This document shows, in pieces, positions 17,306-26,290 of a stretch of 64,000 bases of DNA. The position numbers and the translations under genes were made by a program. How positions within the stretch are numbered: the first letter of the stretch is position 1; the number at the start of each line of letters is the position of its first letter. Location of the stretch: NCBI RefSeq assembly GCF_026343335.1, contig NZ_JAPELX010000001.1, positions 6,386,001-6,450,000 of the forward strand. The letters are read 5' to 3'. This DNA is from Streptomyces sp. NBC_00078. Lineage in GTDB: Bacteria; Actinomycetota; Actinomycetes; Streptomycetales; Streptomycetaceae. The notes below the pieces were generated by a model. The model did not search any database, was not told where the DNA came from, and was given only the letters and a program-made list of their open reading frames with translations.

Positions 17306-18508
17306 CTACGAGGGCGGCACCTGCAGAAGCTCGTCGGGCGAGCCGAGACCCCGTCCGGAGACCTTCCCGGACGCCGCAAGTTTGACCAGGGCTTTGGAAA
17401 CCTGGGCCGGCGTCGCCTTCGGATGGTCGGCCAGATACAGCGCCGCCGCCCCCGCCGCATGCGGCGAAGCCATCGACGTACCGGAGAAGGTCGCCCTGCC
17501 GGTGTTGCTCGCGTAGGACGCCGAGGTGATCGACACGCCCGGGGCGAACAGATCGACGGCCGGGCCGAAGTTGGAGAAGCCCGCCCGCGCGTCGTTCCTG
17601 TCGGTCGCGCCGACCGTGATGGCCTCCTTCACGTCCGCCGGTGAGTAGAGCGCGGCCGGCAGGCCGTCGTTGCCCGCGGCAACGGCGTAGGTGACGCCCG
17701 ACGCGATCGAGTTGCGTACGGCGGCGTCCAGCTGGGCGTTGTGGTAGCCGCCCAGGCTGAGGTTGGCGACCGCGGGCTTCCTCGCGTGCTTGGTCACCCA
17801 GTCGATGCCCGCGATGACCTGCGCCGTCGTACCGGAGCCGTCGTCGCCGAGGACGCGCACGGCGACGACCCTGGCCTGCTTGGCGACGCCGTACGTCGTA
17901 CCGGCGATGGTGCCGGCGACGTGGGTGCCGTGGCCGTTGCCGTCGGATGCGGTCCTGTCGTTTCCGGCGAAGTCCCATCCGTAGCTCGCCCGGCCGCCGA
18001 AGTCCTTGTGCGTGATGCGGATGCCGGTGTCGATCACGTACGCCGTCACCCCGCGGCCCGCGGACTCTGGCCAGGTGTAGCTCCTGTCCAGCGGCAGGCT
18101 CGGCTGGTCGATCCGGTCCAGGCCCCAGGACGGCGGGTTGTGCTGGGTGTGGTCGAGCGCCACCCGCGTGTCCTGGACGACCGAGGCGACCCGGGAGTCG
18201 GCCGCGAGCCGCTTGGCCTGTCTCTCGTTCGCCCTGATCGCGTAGCCGTTGAGGACCGTGCCGTAGGTGTGGCTTATTTTCGCCCCGTACTTCTCGGCGA
18301 CGCCTTTTCCGGCCGCCGACGGAGCCTTCGTTCCCCCCGCAAGTGTCACCAGGTAACTTCCGCTGACGGAGCCGGGCTCGCCGGCGCCCAGTATCCGCCC
18401 CTCCGGTGCGGCGTGCGCGGGCAGGGTGATGGCCGAAAGTGCCGCGGTACAGGTCACCGCGGTCAGGCCCCCCGCCCAGCGCAGACGCCGTGTTCGCGTC
18501 CGTGCCAT
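17306..18508 (-). CDS. Secreted subtilisin-like serine protease (S8) with I9 propeptide
   Basis: The 400-residue protein starts at the ATG at 18508, preceded by GAGGAGG. An arginine-rich n-region and hydrophobic core ending near AHA form a signal peptide (about 1-33). An inhibitor I9 propeptide follows (SGSYLVTLAGG to SVVQDTRV, about 50-117). The peptidase domain has the catalytic triad Asp160 (AYVIDTGI), His193 (NGHGTHVAGT) and Ser345 (FSGTSMASPH), plus the oxyanion Asn in AVAAGNDG. It should be exported, self-processed and active outside the cell. It is not functionally tied to the flanking glucan genes and has its own terminator. Confidence 0.93.
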   Translation of the reverse strand: MARTRTRRLRWAGGLTAVTCTAALSAITLPAHAAPEGRILGAGEPGSVSGSYLVTLAGGTKAPSAAGKGVAEKYGAKISHTYGTVLNGYAIRANERQAKRLAADSRVASVVQDTRVALDHTQHNPPSWGLDRIDQPSLPLDRSYTWPESAGRGVTAYVIDTGIRITHKDFGGRASYGWDFAGNDRTASDGNGHGTHVAGTIAGTTYGVAKQARVVAVRVLGDDGSGTTAQVIAGIDWVTKHARKPAVANLSLGGYHNAQLDAAVRNSIASGVTYAVAAGNDGLPAALYSPADVKEAITVGATDRNDARAGFSNFGPAVDLFAPGVSITSASYASNTGRATFSGTSMASPHAAGAAALYLADHPKATPAQVSKALVKLAASGKVSGRGLGSPDELLQVPPS

Positions 18509-18822
18509 CGTCCGAGTTCCCCTCCTCGACTCGGCGTACGGCAGCCTCAGGTCCCCGGGTGCACCCGGCGGTCGGCCGGTACGCCACATGCAGCCTCTCG
18601 TGCGGCGCAGAAGACCCACAAGAGGGCCTACAGGGGCGGAATCGGCCATGTCGGCCATGGCGGATGCGTGAAGGTTGCGCTGTTTTCCGGACTGTGTACG
18701 AGTGTGTGCTGCTCTTGGACGTGCCGTGGTTGCGGAGCCCTCGGCACCGATACCGTCGAGGGTGACGACGAGGCGCACAGCGTTGTGCGTCCGCACAGCG
18801 ACACGCGTCGAGGTGGAAAGTG
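18509..18822. other. Divergent intergenic region between subtilisin and glgP
   Basis: The 314 bp contain no convincing gene and must hold the promoters of both flanking genes. The only structure I can point to is a direct repeat of TCGGCCATG at 18642-18650 and 18651-18659. No clear -10/-35 pair stands out. Confidence 0.5.
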
Positions 18823-21450
18823 ATGAAGGCGATCCGTCGATTCACCGTCCGACCCGTTCTCCCCGAACCCCTCCGGCCGCTCAGTGACCTGGCCCGCAAT
18901 CTGCGCTGGTCCTGGCATACGGAGACCCGCGACCTGTTCCAGTCCGTCGACCCCGAGCGCTGGGCCGCCTCGGAAGGCGATCCCGTACGGCTCCTGGGGA
19001 GCGTGTCGCCCGCGCGGCTCGCGGAGCTGGCCGGGGACCATCGGTTCCTGCGCCGTCTGGCGGCGGTCACCGACGACCTGGCCGACTATGTGACCGGCGA
19101 CCGCTGGTACCAGACCCACACCGGCGAACTGCCCGCCGCCATCGCCTACTTCTCGCCCGAGTTCGGCATCACGGCCGCCCTGCCGCAGTACTCCGGCGGC
19201 CTCGGCATCCTCGCCGGCGACCATCTGAAGGCGGCCAGTGACCTCGGCGTACCCCTGATCGGCGTAGGCCTCCTGTACCGGCACGGCTACTTCCGCCAGT
19301 CCCTGTCCCGGGACGGCTGGCAGCAGGAGCACTATCCGGTCCTCGACCCCAACGAGCTGCCTGTCACCCTCCTGGAGGAACCGGACGGCGCGCCCGGCAC
19401 CCCCGCCCACGTATCCCTCGCCCTGCCCGGCGGCAAGCAGCTGCACGCCCGCATCTGGCTCGCCCAGGTCGGCCGCGTCCCGCTGCTGATGCTCGACTCG
19501 GACGTCGAGGAGAACGACCTCGGCGAACGCGGGGTCACCGACCGGCTCTACGGCGGCGGCAGCGAGCACCGGCTGCTGCAGGAGATGCTGCTCGGGATCG
19601 GCGGGGTCCGTGCGGTGCGGACGTACTGCCGGCTGACCGGCCATCCCGCGCCCGAGGTGTTCCACACCAACGAGGGCCACGCCGGCTTCCTGGGCCTGGA
19701 GCGCATCGCCGAGCTGTGCGACGGCGGGCTGGACTTCGACTCCGCGCTGGAGGCGGTCCGCGCCGGGACCGTCTTCACCACCCACACACCCGTACCGGCC
19801 GGCATCGACCGCTTCGACCGCGAGCTGGTCGCCCGCCACTTCGGCTCCGACGCCGAACTCCCGCGCATCGACGTCGAGCGCATCCTGCGGCTGGGCATGG
19901 AGACCTATCCCGGCGGCGAACCGAACCTCTTCAACATGGCCGTGATGGGCCTGCGCCTCGGGCAGCGCGCCAACGGCGTCTCCCTGCTGCACGGCCATGT
20001 CAGCCGCGAGATGTTCTCCGGCCTGTGGCCGGGATTCGACCCCGACGAGGTGCCGATCACGTCCGTGACCAACGGGGTGCACGCGCCCACCTGGGTGGCG
20101 CCCGAGGTCTTCCGGCTCGGCGCCCGGCAGATCGGCGCCCAGCGCACCGAGGACGCGCTGACCGTGGGCGGCTCGGACCGCTGGGACGCGGTGGGGGACA
20201 TCCCCGACCAGGACATCTGGGAGCTGAGGCGGGTCCTGCGCGAGCAACTGGTGGACGAGGTGCGCCGGCGGCTGCGGGCGTCCTGGCGCGGGCGCGGGGC
20301 CGGGACGGCCGAGCTGGGCTGGATCGACGGAGTGCTCGACCCGGACGTCCTCACCATCGGCTTCGCACGGCGCGTCCCCTCGTACAAGCGCCTGACGCTG
20401 ATGCTGCGCGACCGCGACCGGCTGATGGACCTCCTGCTGCACCCCGAACACCCGGTCCAGATCGTCGTCGCGGGCAAGGCGCACCCGGCGGACGACGGCG
20501 GGAAGCGGCTGGTGCAGGAGCTGGTGCGGTTCGCCGACGACCCGCGCGTGCGCCACCGCATCGTCTTCCTGCCCGACTACGGCATGGCGATGGCGCAGAA
20601 GCTGTACCCGGGCTGCGACATCTGGCTCAACAACCCCCTGCGCCCACTGGAGGCCTGCGGCACCTCCGGCATGAAGGCCGCCCTCAACGGCTGCCTCAAC
20701 CTCTCCGTCCTGGACGGCTGGTGGGACGAGTGGTTCCAGCCCGACTTCGGCTGGGCGATCCCCACGGCGGACGGCACCGGAACCGATCCCGAGCGCCGCG
20801 ACGACGTAGAGGCCGAAGCCCTCTACGACCTGCTGGAACAGCGCGTCGCCCCGCGTTTCTACGAGCGCGGGCAGCAGGGACTGCCCGACCGGTGGATCGA
20901 GATGGTGCGCCAGACCCTCACCCTGCTCGGGCCGAAGGTGCTGGCCGGCCGCATGGTCCGCGAGTACGTCGAGCGTCTCTACGCGCCGGCCGCCCATGCC
21001 CATCGCTCGATGGACCCCGGCTCCGCGCGCGAACTCGCCGCCTGGAAGGCACGGGTGCGGGCCGCCTGGCACGGGGTCACCGTCGACCACGTGGAGACGT
21101 CCGCCGCCACCGCCACCGCGGAACTCGGCACGACGCTCGCCCTGCGGGTGCGGGTGGGCCTCGGCGAGCTGGGGCCTGACGACGTGGAGGTGCAGGCCGT
21201 CTCCGGGCGCGTCGACCCGGAGGACCGCATCGCGGACGCGGCGACGGTCCCGCTGAAACCGGCGGGCGGCCCAGACCCGGAGGGCCGATGGGTGTACGAG
21301 GGCCCGCTCTCCCTGGACCGCACCGGGCCCTACGGCTACACGGTCCGCATCCTGCCCGCACACCGGCTGCTGGCGTCCGGGGCGGAGTTGGGGCTGGTGG
21401 CGGTGCCCTCGGAGGAGACGGGGGAGGGCGCCGGGGTGCTGATGAGGTGA
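18823..21450 (+). CDS. glgP: Alpha-glucan (glycogen) phosphorylase, GT35
   Basis: GlgP releases glucose-1-phosphate from alpha-glucan using pyridoxal phosphate. The 875-residue protein belongs to the actinobacterial short-type group. The N-terminus LPEPLRPLSDLARNLRWSWH is characteristic, HTNEGHAGFLGLERI is a conserved core segment, and the PLP lysine is Lys618 in ACGTSGMKAALNG. ATG 18823 is chosen over the adjacent GTG 18820 because AGGTGG lies 6 nt before it. The gene is divergent from the protease and the GlgE operon and provides the degradative side of glucan turnover. Its stop lies 7 nt from that of the convergent DUF1990 gene. Confidence 0.94.
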   Translation: MKAIRRFTVRPVLPEPLRPLSDLARNLRWSWHTETRDLFQSVDPERWAASEGDPVRLLGSVSPARLAELAGDHRFLRRLAAVTDDLADYVTGDRWYQTHTGELPAAIAYFSPEFGITAALPQYSGGLGILAGDHLKAASDLGVPLIGVGLLYRHGYFRQSLSRDGWQQEHYPVLDPNELPVTLLEEPDGAPGTPAHVSLALPGGKQLHARIWLAQVGRVPLLMLDSDVEENDLGERGVTDRLYGGGSEHRLLQEMLLGIGGVRAVRTYCRLTGHPAPEVFHTNEGHAGFLGLERIAELCDGGLDFDSALEAVRAGTVFTTHTPVPAGIDRFDRELVARHFGSDAELPRIDVERILRLGMETYPGGEPNLFNMAVMGLRLGQRANGVSLLHGHVSREMFSGLWPGFDPDEVPITSVTNGVHAPTWVAPEVFRLGARQIGAQRTEDALTVGGSDRWDAVGDIPDQDIWELRRVLREQLVDEVRRRLRASWRGRGAGTAELGWIDGVLDPDVLTIGFARRVPSYKRLTLMLRDRDRLMDLLLHPEHPVQIVVAGKAHPADDGGKRLVQELVRFADDPRVRHRIVFLPDYGMAMAQKLYPGCDIWLNNPLRPLEACGTSGMKAALNGCLNLSVLDGWWDEWFQPDFGWAIPTADGTGTDPERRDDVEAEALYDLLEQRVAPRFYERGQQGLPDRWIEMVRQTLTLLGPKVLAGRMVREYVERLYAPAAHAHRSMDPGSARELAAWKARVRAAWHGVTVDHVETSAATATAELGTTLALRVRVGLGELGPDDVEVQAVSGRVDPEDRIADAATVPLKPAGGPDPEGRWVYEGPLSLDRTGPYGYTVRILPAHRLLASGAELGLVAVPSEETGEGAGVLMR

Positions 21451-21457
21451 GGCGGTC

Positions 21458-21976
21458 TCACGCCTCCGAGTAGGGGGCGCACATACGCTTCAGGGTGTTC
21501 CCGCACTTTCGTGCGTAGGCGTGCTGAAGGCCGCGCGTCGCAGGTCCGCCCGCCCGGGCGTACCACTTCGCCGCGCGGCTGAACGCGTGCACGGTCAGCC
21601 ACACCGTGCCGTCACCGGTACGGTCCACGACGAACGACTCCTCGCCGCACTCCGGGTGGCCGGCCAGCGTGCCGTACGCCCAGCCCGTGCGGCGGGGCTC
21701 CTCGACCGTGTAGACGATGCGGCACGGAGCCTTGATCATCCCGGCGAGGGTGATGGTGACGTCGACGCCCTCGGTCGCCCGGTCCGCGCTCGCCTCGACC
21801 CCCACACCGAGTTCGCGGTGCATCTCCCAGGTCAGGACCGCCTCGGAGGCCCTTTGGAAGGCTTTCTCGCCCTCGCCGATGCGCGTGCGCACCTGCATCG
21901 GGTGGAAACCCGGCGGGCAGAAACCGCCGCGGCGGGTGCCGCCGACGTCGTCGTAGGTGAAGTCCTCCAGGCGCAT
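21458..21976 (-). CDS. DUF1990-family protein
   Basis: This 172-residue protein matches the DUF1990 pattern: an early FTYDDVG segment, then GFHPMQVRTRIGEGEKAFQRASEAVLTWEMH, and a late AFSRAAKWYARAG with a terminal helix. The fold is thought to be START/YndB-like, but the function is unknown. The ATG at 21976 fits the family start. No Shine-Dalgarno is visible, so the transcript may be leaderless; a TTG 9 nt upstream is the alternative. It is convergent with glgP. Confidence 0.8.
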   Translation of the reverse strand: MRLEDFTYDDVGGTRRGGFCPPGFHPMQVRTRIGEGEKAFQRASEAVLTWEMHRELGVGVEASADRATEGVDVTITLAGMIKAPCRIVYTVEEPRRTGWAYGTLAGHPECGEESFVVDRTGDGTVWLTVHAFSRAAKWYARAGGPATRGLQHAYARKCGNTLKRMCAPYSEA

Positions 21977-21990
21977 GGGACACAAGAGTA

Positions 21991-22029
21991 GGGCGGTACC
22001 CGGGACAGCCTTCGTCCCGGGTACCGCCC
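21991..22029. terminator. Terminator after first M4 protease gene
   Basis: A perfect 16-bp inverted repeat (GGGCGGTACCCGGGAC and its complement) around AGCCTTC lies 17 nt beyond the protease stop on the minus strand. Confidence 0.82.
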
Positions 22030-22045
22030 GCCGACCCCCCTCGGG

Positions 22046-23713
22046 TCAGCTCACGTTGACAGCGGCCCAGGCCGCGGCCACCGTCTTGTACTCCGTGCTG
22101 CTGGAGCCGTACAGGGCGGAGGCCGCCGACAGCGTGCCCGCACGGGCCGACTTGTAGTTCGTCGTCGACGTGAAGTACGTGGTCAGCGCCTTGTACCAGA
22201 TCTGCAGCGCCTTGTCGCGGCCGATGCCGGTGACCGTGGAGCCGTTGGACGTCGGCGAGTTGTAGCTCACGCCGTTGATCGTCTTCGCGCCGCTGCCCTC
22301 GGACAGCAGGTAGAAGAAGTGGTTGGCGACACCGGACGAGTAGTGGACGTCCTTGTTGCCGACGGACGAGGACCAGGAGTCGGCGGAGCCGCCGTCCTTG
22401 CTGGGCTTGTCCATGTAGCGCAGCGGGGTGCCGTCGCCGTTGATGTCGATCTTCTCGCCGATGAGGTAGTCACCCTTGTCGGACGAGTTGTTGGCGAAGA
22501 ACTCGACACCGGTGCCGAAGATGTCCGAGGTGGCCTCGTTGAGGCCGCCGGACTCACCGCTGTAGTCGAGCCCTGCCGTGTTCGCGGTGACGCCGTGGCT
22601 CATCTCGTGGCCGGCCACGTCCAGCGAGGTCAGCGGATCCGTGTTGCCCTCGCCGTCGCCGTACGTCATGCAGAAGCAGCCGTCGTCCCAGAACGCGTTC
22701 ACGTACGAGCTGCCGTAGTGGACGCGGGAGTAGGCGCCGACGCCGTTGTTCTTGATGCCGCTGCGGCCGAAGACGGACTTGTAGAAGTCCCAGGTCTCCT
22801 GCGCGCCGTAGGCGGCGTCCGCGGCGGCGGTCTGGTCCGTGCTGGAGCTGGAGGCGGTGCCGGTGCCCCAGACGTTGTCCGCGTCGGTGAACAGGGTGCC
22901 GGTGCCCGAGCTCGTGCCGTGCTTCAGGTTGTACGTCTTGTGGCCGCCGCGGGAGGCGTCGGTCAGCGAGTACGAGGAGCCCGACCCGCTCGTGGTGAGG
23001 CTGACCGTGCCCGAGTACAGCGTCTTGCCGGTGCCGGTCGCGTTCTCGATGCCCTGGTACTCGAAGAGCTTCTTGCCGGTGGCCGCGTCGGTGATGACGT
23101 GCAGCTGGTTCGGGGTGCCGTCGTCCTGGAGGCCGCCGACGACGGTCTCGTAGGCGAGGACGGGCTTGCCGGAGCCGGCCCAGACGACCTTGCGGGCGCC
23201 GTCGGCCGCGGTCTTGGCGGAGCCGAGCGTCTTGGCGGCGCTCACCGCCTGCTTCTCGGCCTTGGCCGGGGTGACCTGCGCCTTGAGCGAGGCGACCTTG
23301 ATGGTGGCCTTCGTCGCTCTGGTGACGCCCTCCGCCTTGCCGGACTTGGCGGTGTGCACGACGAGGTCGCCGCCGAGGACCGGCAGGCCCGCGTAGGTGC
23401 GCTCGTAGCGGGTGTGGACGGTGCCGTCGGCGTCCTTGACGACGTCCTTGACGACGAGCTTCTCCTTGGCGCCGAGGCCTATCTGCTGGGCGGTCTCGGC
23501 GACGTCGGTCTGTGCCTTGTGGATCAGCGTGGTGCGGGCCGCGTTCGACAGCGCGGCGGGCGCGGCGGCGAGCGTGGCCTTGGCCGGGGTGTCCGCCGGG
23601 GTCTGGGCGGCGGCCGAACCGGTGGTCAGACCGGTGGTGAGCAGGGCTCCGGCCGCGACTGCGGTGGCTATGGCCAGAGTCGAGCGCTTGTGACGCGCGT
23701 AGAGGGGGGTCAC
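22046..23713 (-). CDS. Secreted thermolysin-like neutral metalloprotease (M4)
   Basis: The 555-residue preproenzyme starts at GTG 23713, with AAGGAG 5 nt upstream. It has a signal peptide (about 1-35), an FTP/PepSY propeptide (about 45-215), and an M4 catalytic domain. The zinc site is His369-Glu370-Met-Ser-His373, with the third ligand Glu393 in GGLNEATSD. The 20-residue spacing from the second His equals that of thermolysin. Four cysteines are not obvious, apart from the conserved CFC in the catalytic N-lobe. It is one of two tandem paralogues and lacks the P-domain of the neighbour. It is likely an extracellular nutrient or morphogenesis protease. Confidence 0.94.
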   Translation of the reverse strand: MTPLYARHKRSTLAIATAVAAGALLTTGLTTGSAAAQTPADTPAKATLAAAPAALSNAARTTLIHKAQTDVAETAQQIGLGAKEKLVVKDVVKDADGTVHTRYERTYAGLPVLGGDLVVHTAKSGKAEGVTRATKATIKVASLKAQVTPAKAEKQAVSAAKTLGSAKTAADGARKVVWAGSGKPVLAYETVVGGLQDDGTPNQLHVITDAATGKKLFEYQGIENATGTGKTLYSGTVSLTTSGSGSSYSLTDASRGGHKTYNLKHGTSSGTGTLFTDADNVWGTGTASSSSTDQTAAADAAYGAQETWDFYKSVFGRSGIKNNGVGAYSRVHYGSSYVNAFWDDGCFCMTYGDGEGNTDPLTSLDVAGHEMSHGVTANTAGLDYSGESGGLNEATSDIFGTGVEFFANNSSDKGDYLIGEKIDINGDGTPLRYMDKPSKDGGSADSWSSSVGNKDVHYSSGVANHFFYLLSEGSGAKTINGVSYNSPTSNGSTVTGIGRDKALQIWYKALTTYFTSTTNYKSARAGTLSAASALYGSSSTEYKTVAAAWAAVNVS

Positions 23714-23942
23714 ACAAGCTCCTTGTGGTGGGGGAGTCCGGCACGGCGTGGGGCGCCTCACCGGAGTTGCTGTGAAGTTGTGCGGCGGTTGTGAGGAAGA
23801 GTGACACCGGGGGCGCGTACATGTCAGGACCCCCCTGTGATGTTGGCCGAAAATTGACCTTCGGGTGAACATTGCAGGCATGTAAACGGAGTTGACCGCG
23901 GCAAAGGCCCAACCGGTGATGGGTAAGGGCGTGGCAAAAGGA

Positions 23943-23982
23943 GGGCGCCGCCCCGGGGAGTCGAACCACCGGGGCGGCGCCC
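23943..23982. terminator. Terminator after second M4 protease gene
   Basis: GGGCGCCGCCCCGG and its complement form a perfect 14-bp stem around 12 nt, 24 nt beyond the stop of the upstream minus-strand gene. The remaining 230 bp up to the first protease start contain no gene and should hold that gene's promoter. Confidence 0.8.
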
Positions 23983-24006
23983 TGAACCGAGGGCCTCAGG
24001 GCCGGT

Positions 24007-26022
24007 CTACGGGAAGGTGAGCTTCCAGCTGTTGATGTAGCCCGTGTCCTGGGCTGCCTGGTCCTGGACCTTCAACTTCCAGGTGCCGTTGGCGACTTCG
24101 GAGGAGGCGTTGACCGTGTAGGTGGTCTGGACGTTGTCCGCCGAGTCGGAGGAGCTGAAGTTCTTCAGGCGGTACGTCGAGCCGTCCGGGGCCACCAGGT
24201 CGATCACCAGGTCGCCGCGCCACGTGTGGACGATGTCGACCGAAACCTGAAGGTTCGAGGGGGCGTTGCCCGTCCGGCCGGACACGGTGACGGACGACGT
24301 CACGGCCGGCCCGTTGTCCGGAATCGACACGTCGGTCGTGTTCTCGAAGGACGTGCCGCCACCGCCGCCGCCACCGGAGCGCGAGCCGACCGCGACGCCC
24401 GCCCAGGCGTCCTGCACGGCCTTGTACTCGGTGGACGTGGTGCCGTACAGCTCACCCGCCGCCGCGAGCGTGCCCGTGCGCGCGGAGGCGTAGTTGGTGG
24501 TGGACGTGAACTTCGTGGTCAGCGCCCGGTACCAGATCTGCAGCGCCTTGTCCCGGCCGATGCCGGTGACCGGAAGCCCGTCCGAGGTCGGCGAGTTGTA
24601 GCTGACGCCGTTGATGACCTTGGCGCCGCTGCCCTCGCTCAGCAGGTAGAAGAAGTGGTTGGCGACGCCCGAGGAGTAGTGGACGTCGAGGTTGCCCACG
24701 CCCGAGTACCAGGAGTCGGCGGAGCCGCCGTCCTTGCTGGGCTTGTCCATGTAGCGCAGCGGGGTGCCGTCGCCGTTGATGTCGATCTTCTCGCCGATGA
24801 GGTAGTCACCCACGTCGGTCGAGTTGGCTGCGTAGAACTCGACACCGGTGCCGAAGATGTCGGAGGTGGCCTCGTTGAGGCCGCCGGACTCGCCGCTGTA
24901 GTTGAGCCCTGCCGTGTTCGAGGTGACGCCGTGGCTCATCTCGTGGCCGGCCACGTCGAGGGCGGTCAGCGGGTCGGCGTTGCCGGAGCCGTCGCCGTAC
25001 GTCATGCAGAAGCAGCCGTCGTCCCAGAACGCGTTCACGTACGAGTTGCCGTAGTGGACGCGGGAGTAGGCGCCGACGCCGTTGTTCTTGATGCCGCTGC
25101 GCCCGAAGGTGTTCTTGTAGAAGTCCCAGGTCTCCGCGGCGCCGTAGTGTGCGTCGGCGCCCGCGGTGGCGGCGTTCGACGTGGTGCTGTTGCCCCAGGT
25201 GTTGCTGGTCTGCGAGAACAGCGTGCCGGTGCCCGAGGTGCCGTGGTTGAGGTTGTACGTCTTGTGCCCGCCGCGGTCGCCGTCGGTCAGTGTGTAGTTC
25301 GAGCCCGACTGGGTCGTCGTCAGCGGGACCGAACCGCTGTACTGGGTGTTGCCGGTGCCGGTCGCGTTCTCGATGCCCTGGTACTCGTAGAGCTTCTTGC
25401 CGGTGGTCGCGTCCGTGATGACGTGCAGCTGGTTCGGGGTGCCGTCGTCCTGGAGGCCGCCGACGACCGTCTCGTACGCCAGGACCGGCTTGCCGCTCGC
25501 CGCCCAGATCACCTTGCGCGGGGCCACGTCGGCGCCGGCCCTGGTCGAGCCGAGGGCCTTCGCACGCTTGACGGCCTGCTGCTCGGCGGCCGCCCTGGTG
25601 ATGTCCGGGGTGACGTCGGAGACCTTGATGGCGGCGTTCGTCGCCTTGATGACGCGCTGGGTGGCGCCGGACTTGGCGGTGTCGACGATCAGGTCGCCGC
25701 CGAGGACCGGGAGACCGTCGTAGGTGCGCTCGTAGCGGGTGTGGAGAGTGCCGTCCGCGTCCTTGACGACGTCACGGGCGACGAGCTTCTCCTTGGCGGC
25801 GAGGCCGATGTCCTTGGCGGTCTGCGCGCGGGCCGTGTCGGCGTCGCGTATCAGTTCGGCGCGCTGGGAGGGGCTGAGCTTGACGGCGGCGTGGGCCTTG
25901 CCCGCCTGGGCCGGGGCGGCGGACGCGGCGCCCGACTGGACGGCCGCGGCGAGCAGGGCGGTGACACCGGCGACGGCGACGATGTGGGAGGTGCGTCTGC
26001 GAGAGGAATTGCTTCTCAACAC
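24007..26022 (-). CDS. Secreted M4 metalloprotease with C-terminal P/Homo-B domain
   Basis: The 671-residue protein has a signal peptide (about 1-40), FTP/PepSY propeptide, and M4 catalytic domain with His360-Glu361-Met-Ser-His364 and Glu384. A glycine linker (seven Gly) leads to a C-terminal jelly-roll P domain (about 550-671, with VSVDIVHTWRGDLVIDLVAPDGS and the closing SWKLTFP) that normally stabilises or targets the protease. GTG 26022 is preceded by AAGGAG at only 3 nt, while TTG 26019 would have a better 6-nt spacing. Over the shared part it is nearly identical in layout to the downstream paralogue, so the two probably arose by tandem duplication. Confidence 0.94.
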   Translation of the reverse strand: MLRSNSSRRRTSHIVAVAGVTALLAAAVQSGAASAAPAQAGKAHAAVKLSPSQRAELIRDADTARAQTAKDIGLAAKEKLVARDVVKDADGTLHTRYERTYDGLPVLGGDLIVDTAKSGATQRVIKATNAAIKVSDVTPDITRAAAEQQAVKRAKALGSTRAGADVAPRKVIWAASGKPVLAYETVVGGLQDDGTPNQLHVITDATTGKKLYEYQGIENATGTGNTQYSGSVPLTTTQSGSNYTLTDGDRGGHKTYNLNHGTSGTGTLFSQTSNTWGNSTTSNAATAGADAHYGAAETWDFYKNTFGRSGIKNNGVGAYSRVHYGNSYVNAFWDDGCFCMTYGDGSGNADPLTALDVAGHEMSHGVTSNTAGLNYSGESGGLNEATSDIFGTGVEFYAANSTDVGDYLIGEKIDINGDGTPLRYMDKPSKDGGSADSWYSGVGNLDVHYSSGVANHFFYLLSEGSGAKVINGVSYNSPTSDGLPVTGIGRDKALQIWYRALTTKFTSTTNYASARTGTLAAAGELYGTTSTEYKAVQDAWAGVAVGSRSGGGGGGGTSFENTTDVSIPDNGPAVTSSVTVSGRTGNAPSNLQVSVDIVHTWRGDLVIDLVAPDGSTYRLKNFSSSDSADNVQTTYTVNASSEVANGTWKLKVQDQAAQDTGYINSWKLTFP

Positions 26023-26290
26023 TGACTCCTTCTGCGCGGCCGCGGGTCGCGCGGCCAGGGGGAGATCCGGACGATGGGTCGACCGTCCGGGGCAGAACTG
26101 GCAGAGCTGCGAAACCAGGTGCGGGTGGCCTTGTGACGACACAGCGGTGTATCTGTGGGGTTGCTGTGAAGCGGCCGTGGGAAGCCTGGCACCGGATGGC
26201 GCTTTCTGTCAGGGGCGCGTCAGGAAGTTGGCCGGAATTGGTTCGTTGTCCGGATGTTCATGTCCGGTATGCGGAGAGGGGGGCGGATGG

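Noticed and set aside
23955..23985. TCGAACC in the terminator region looked like a tRNA T-loop
   Set aside because: It is the loop of a perfect terminator hairpin. No acceptor stem, D-arm or anticodon arm can be drawn.
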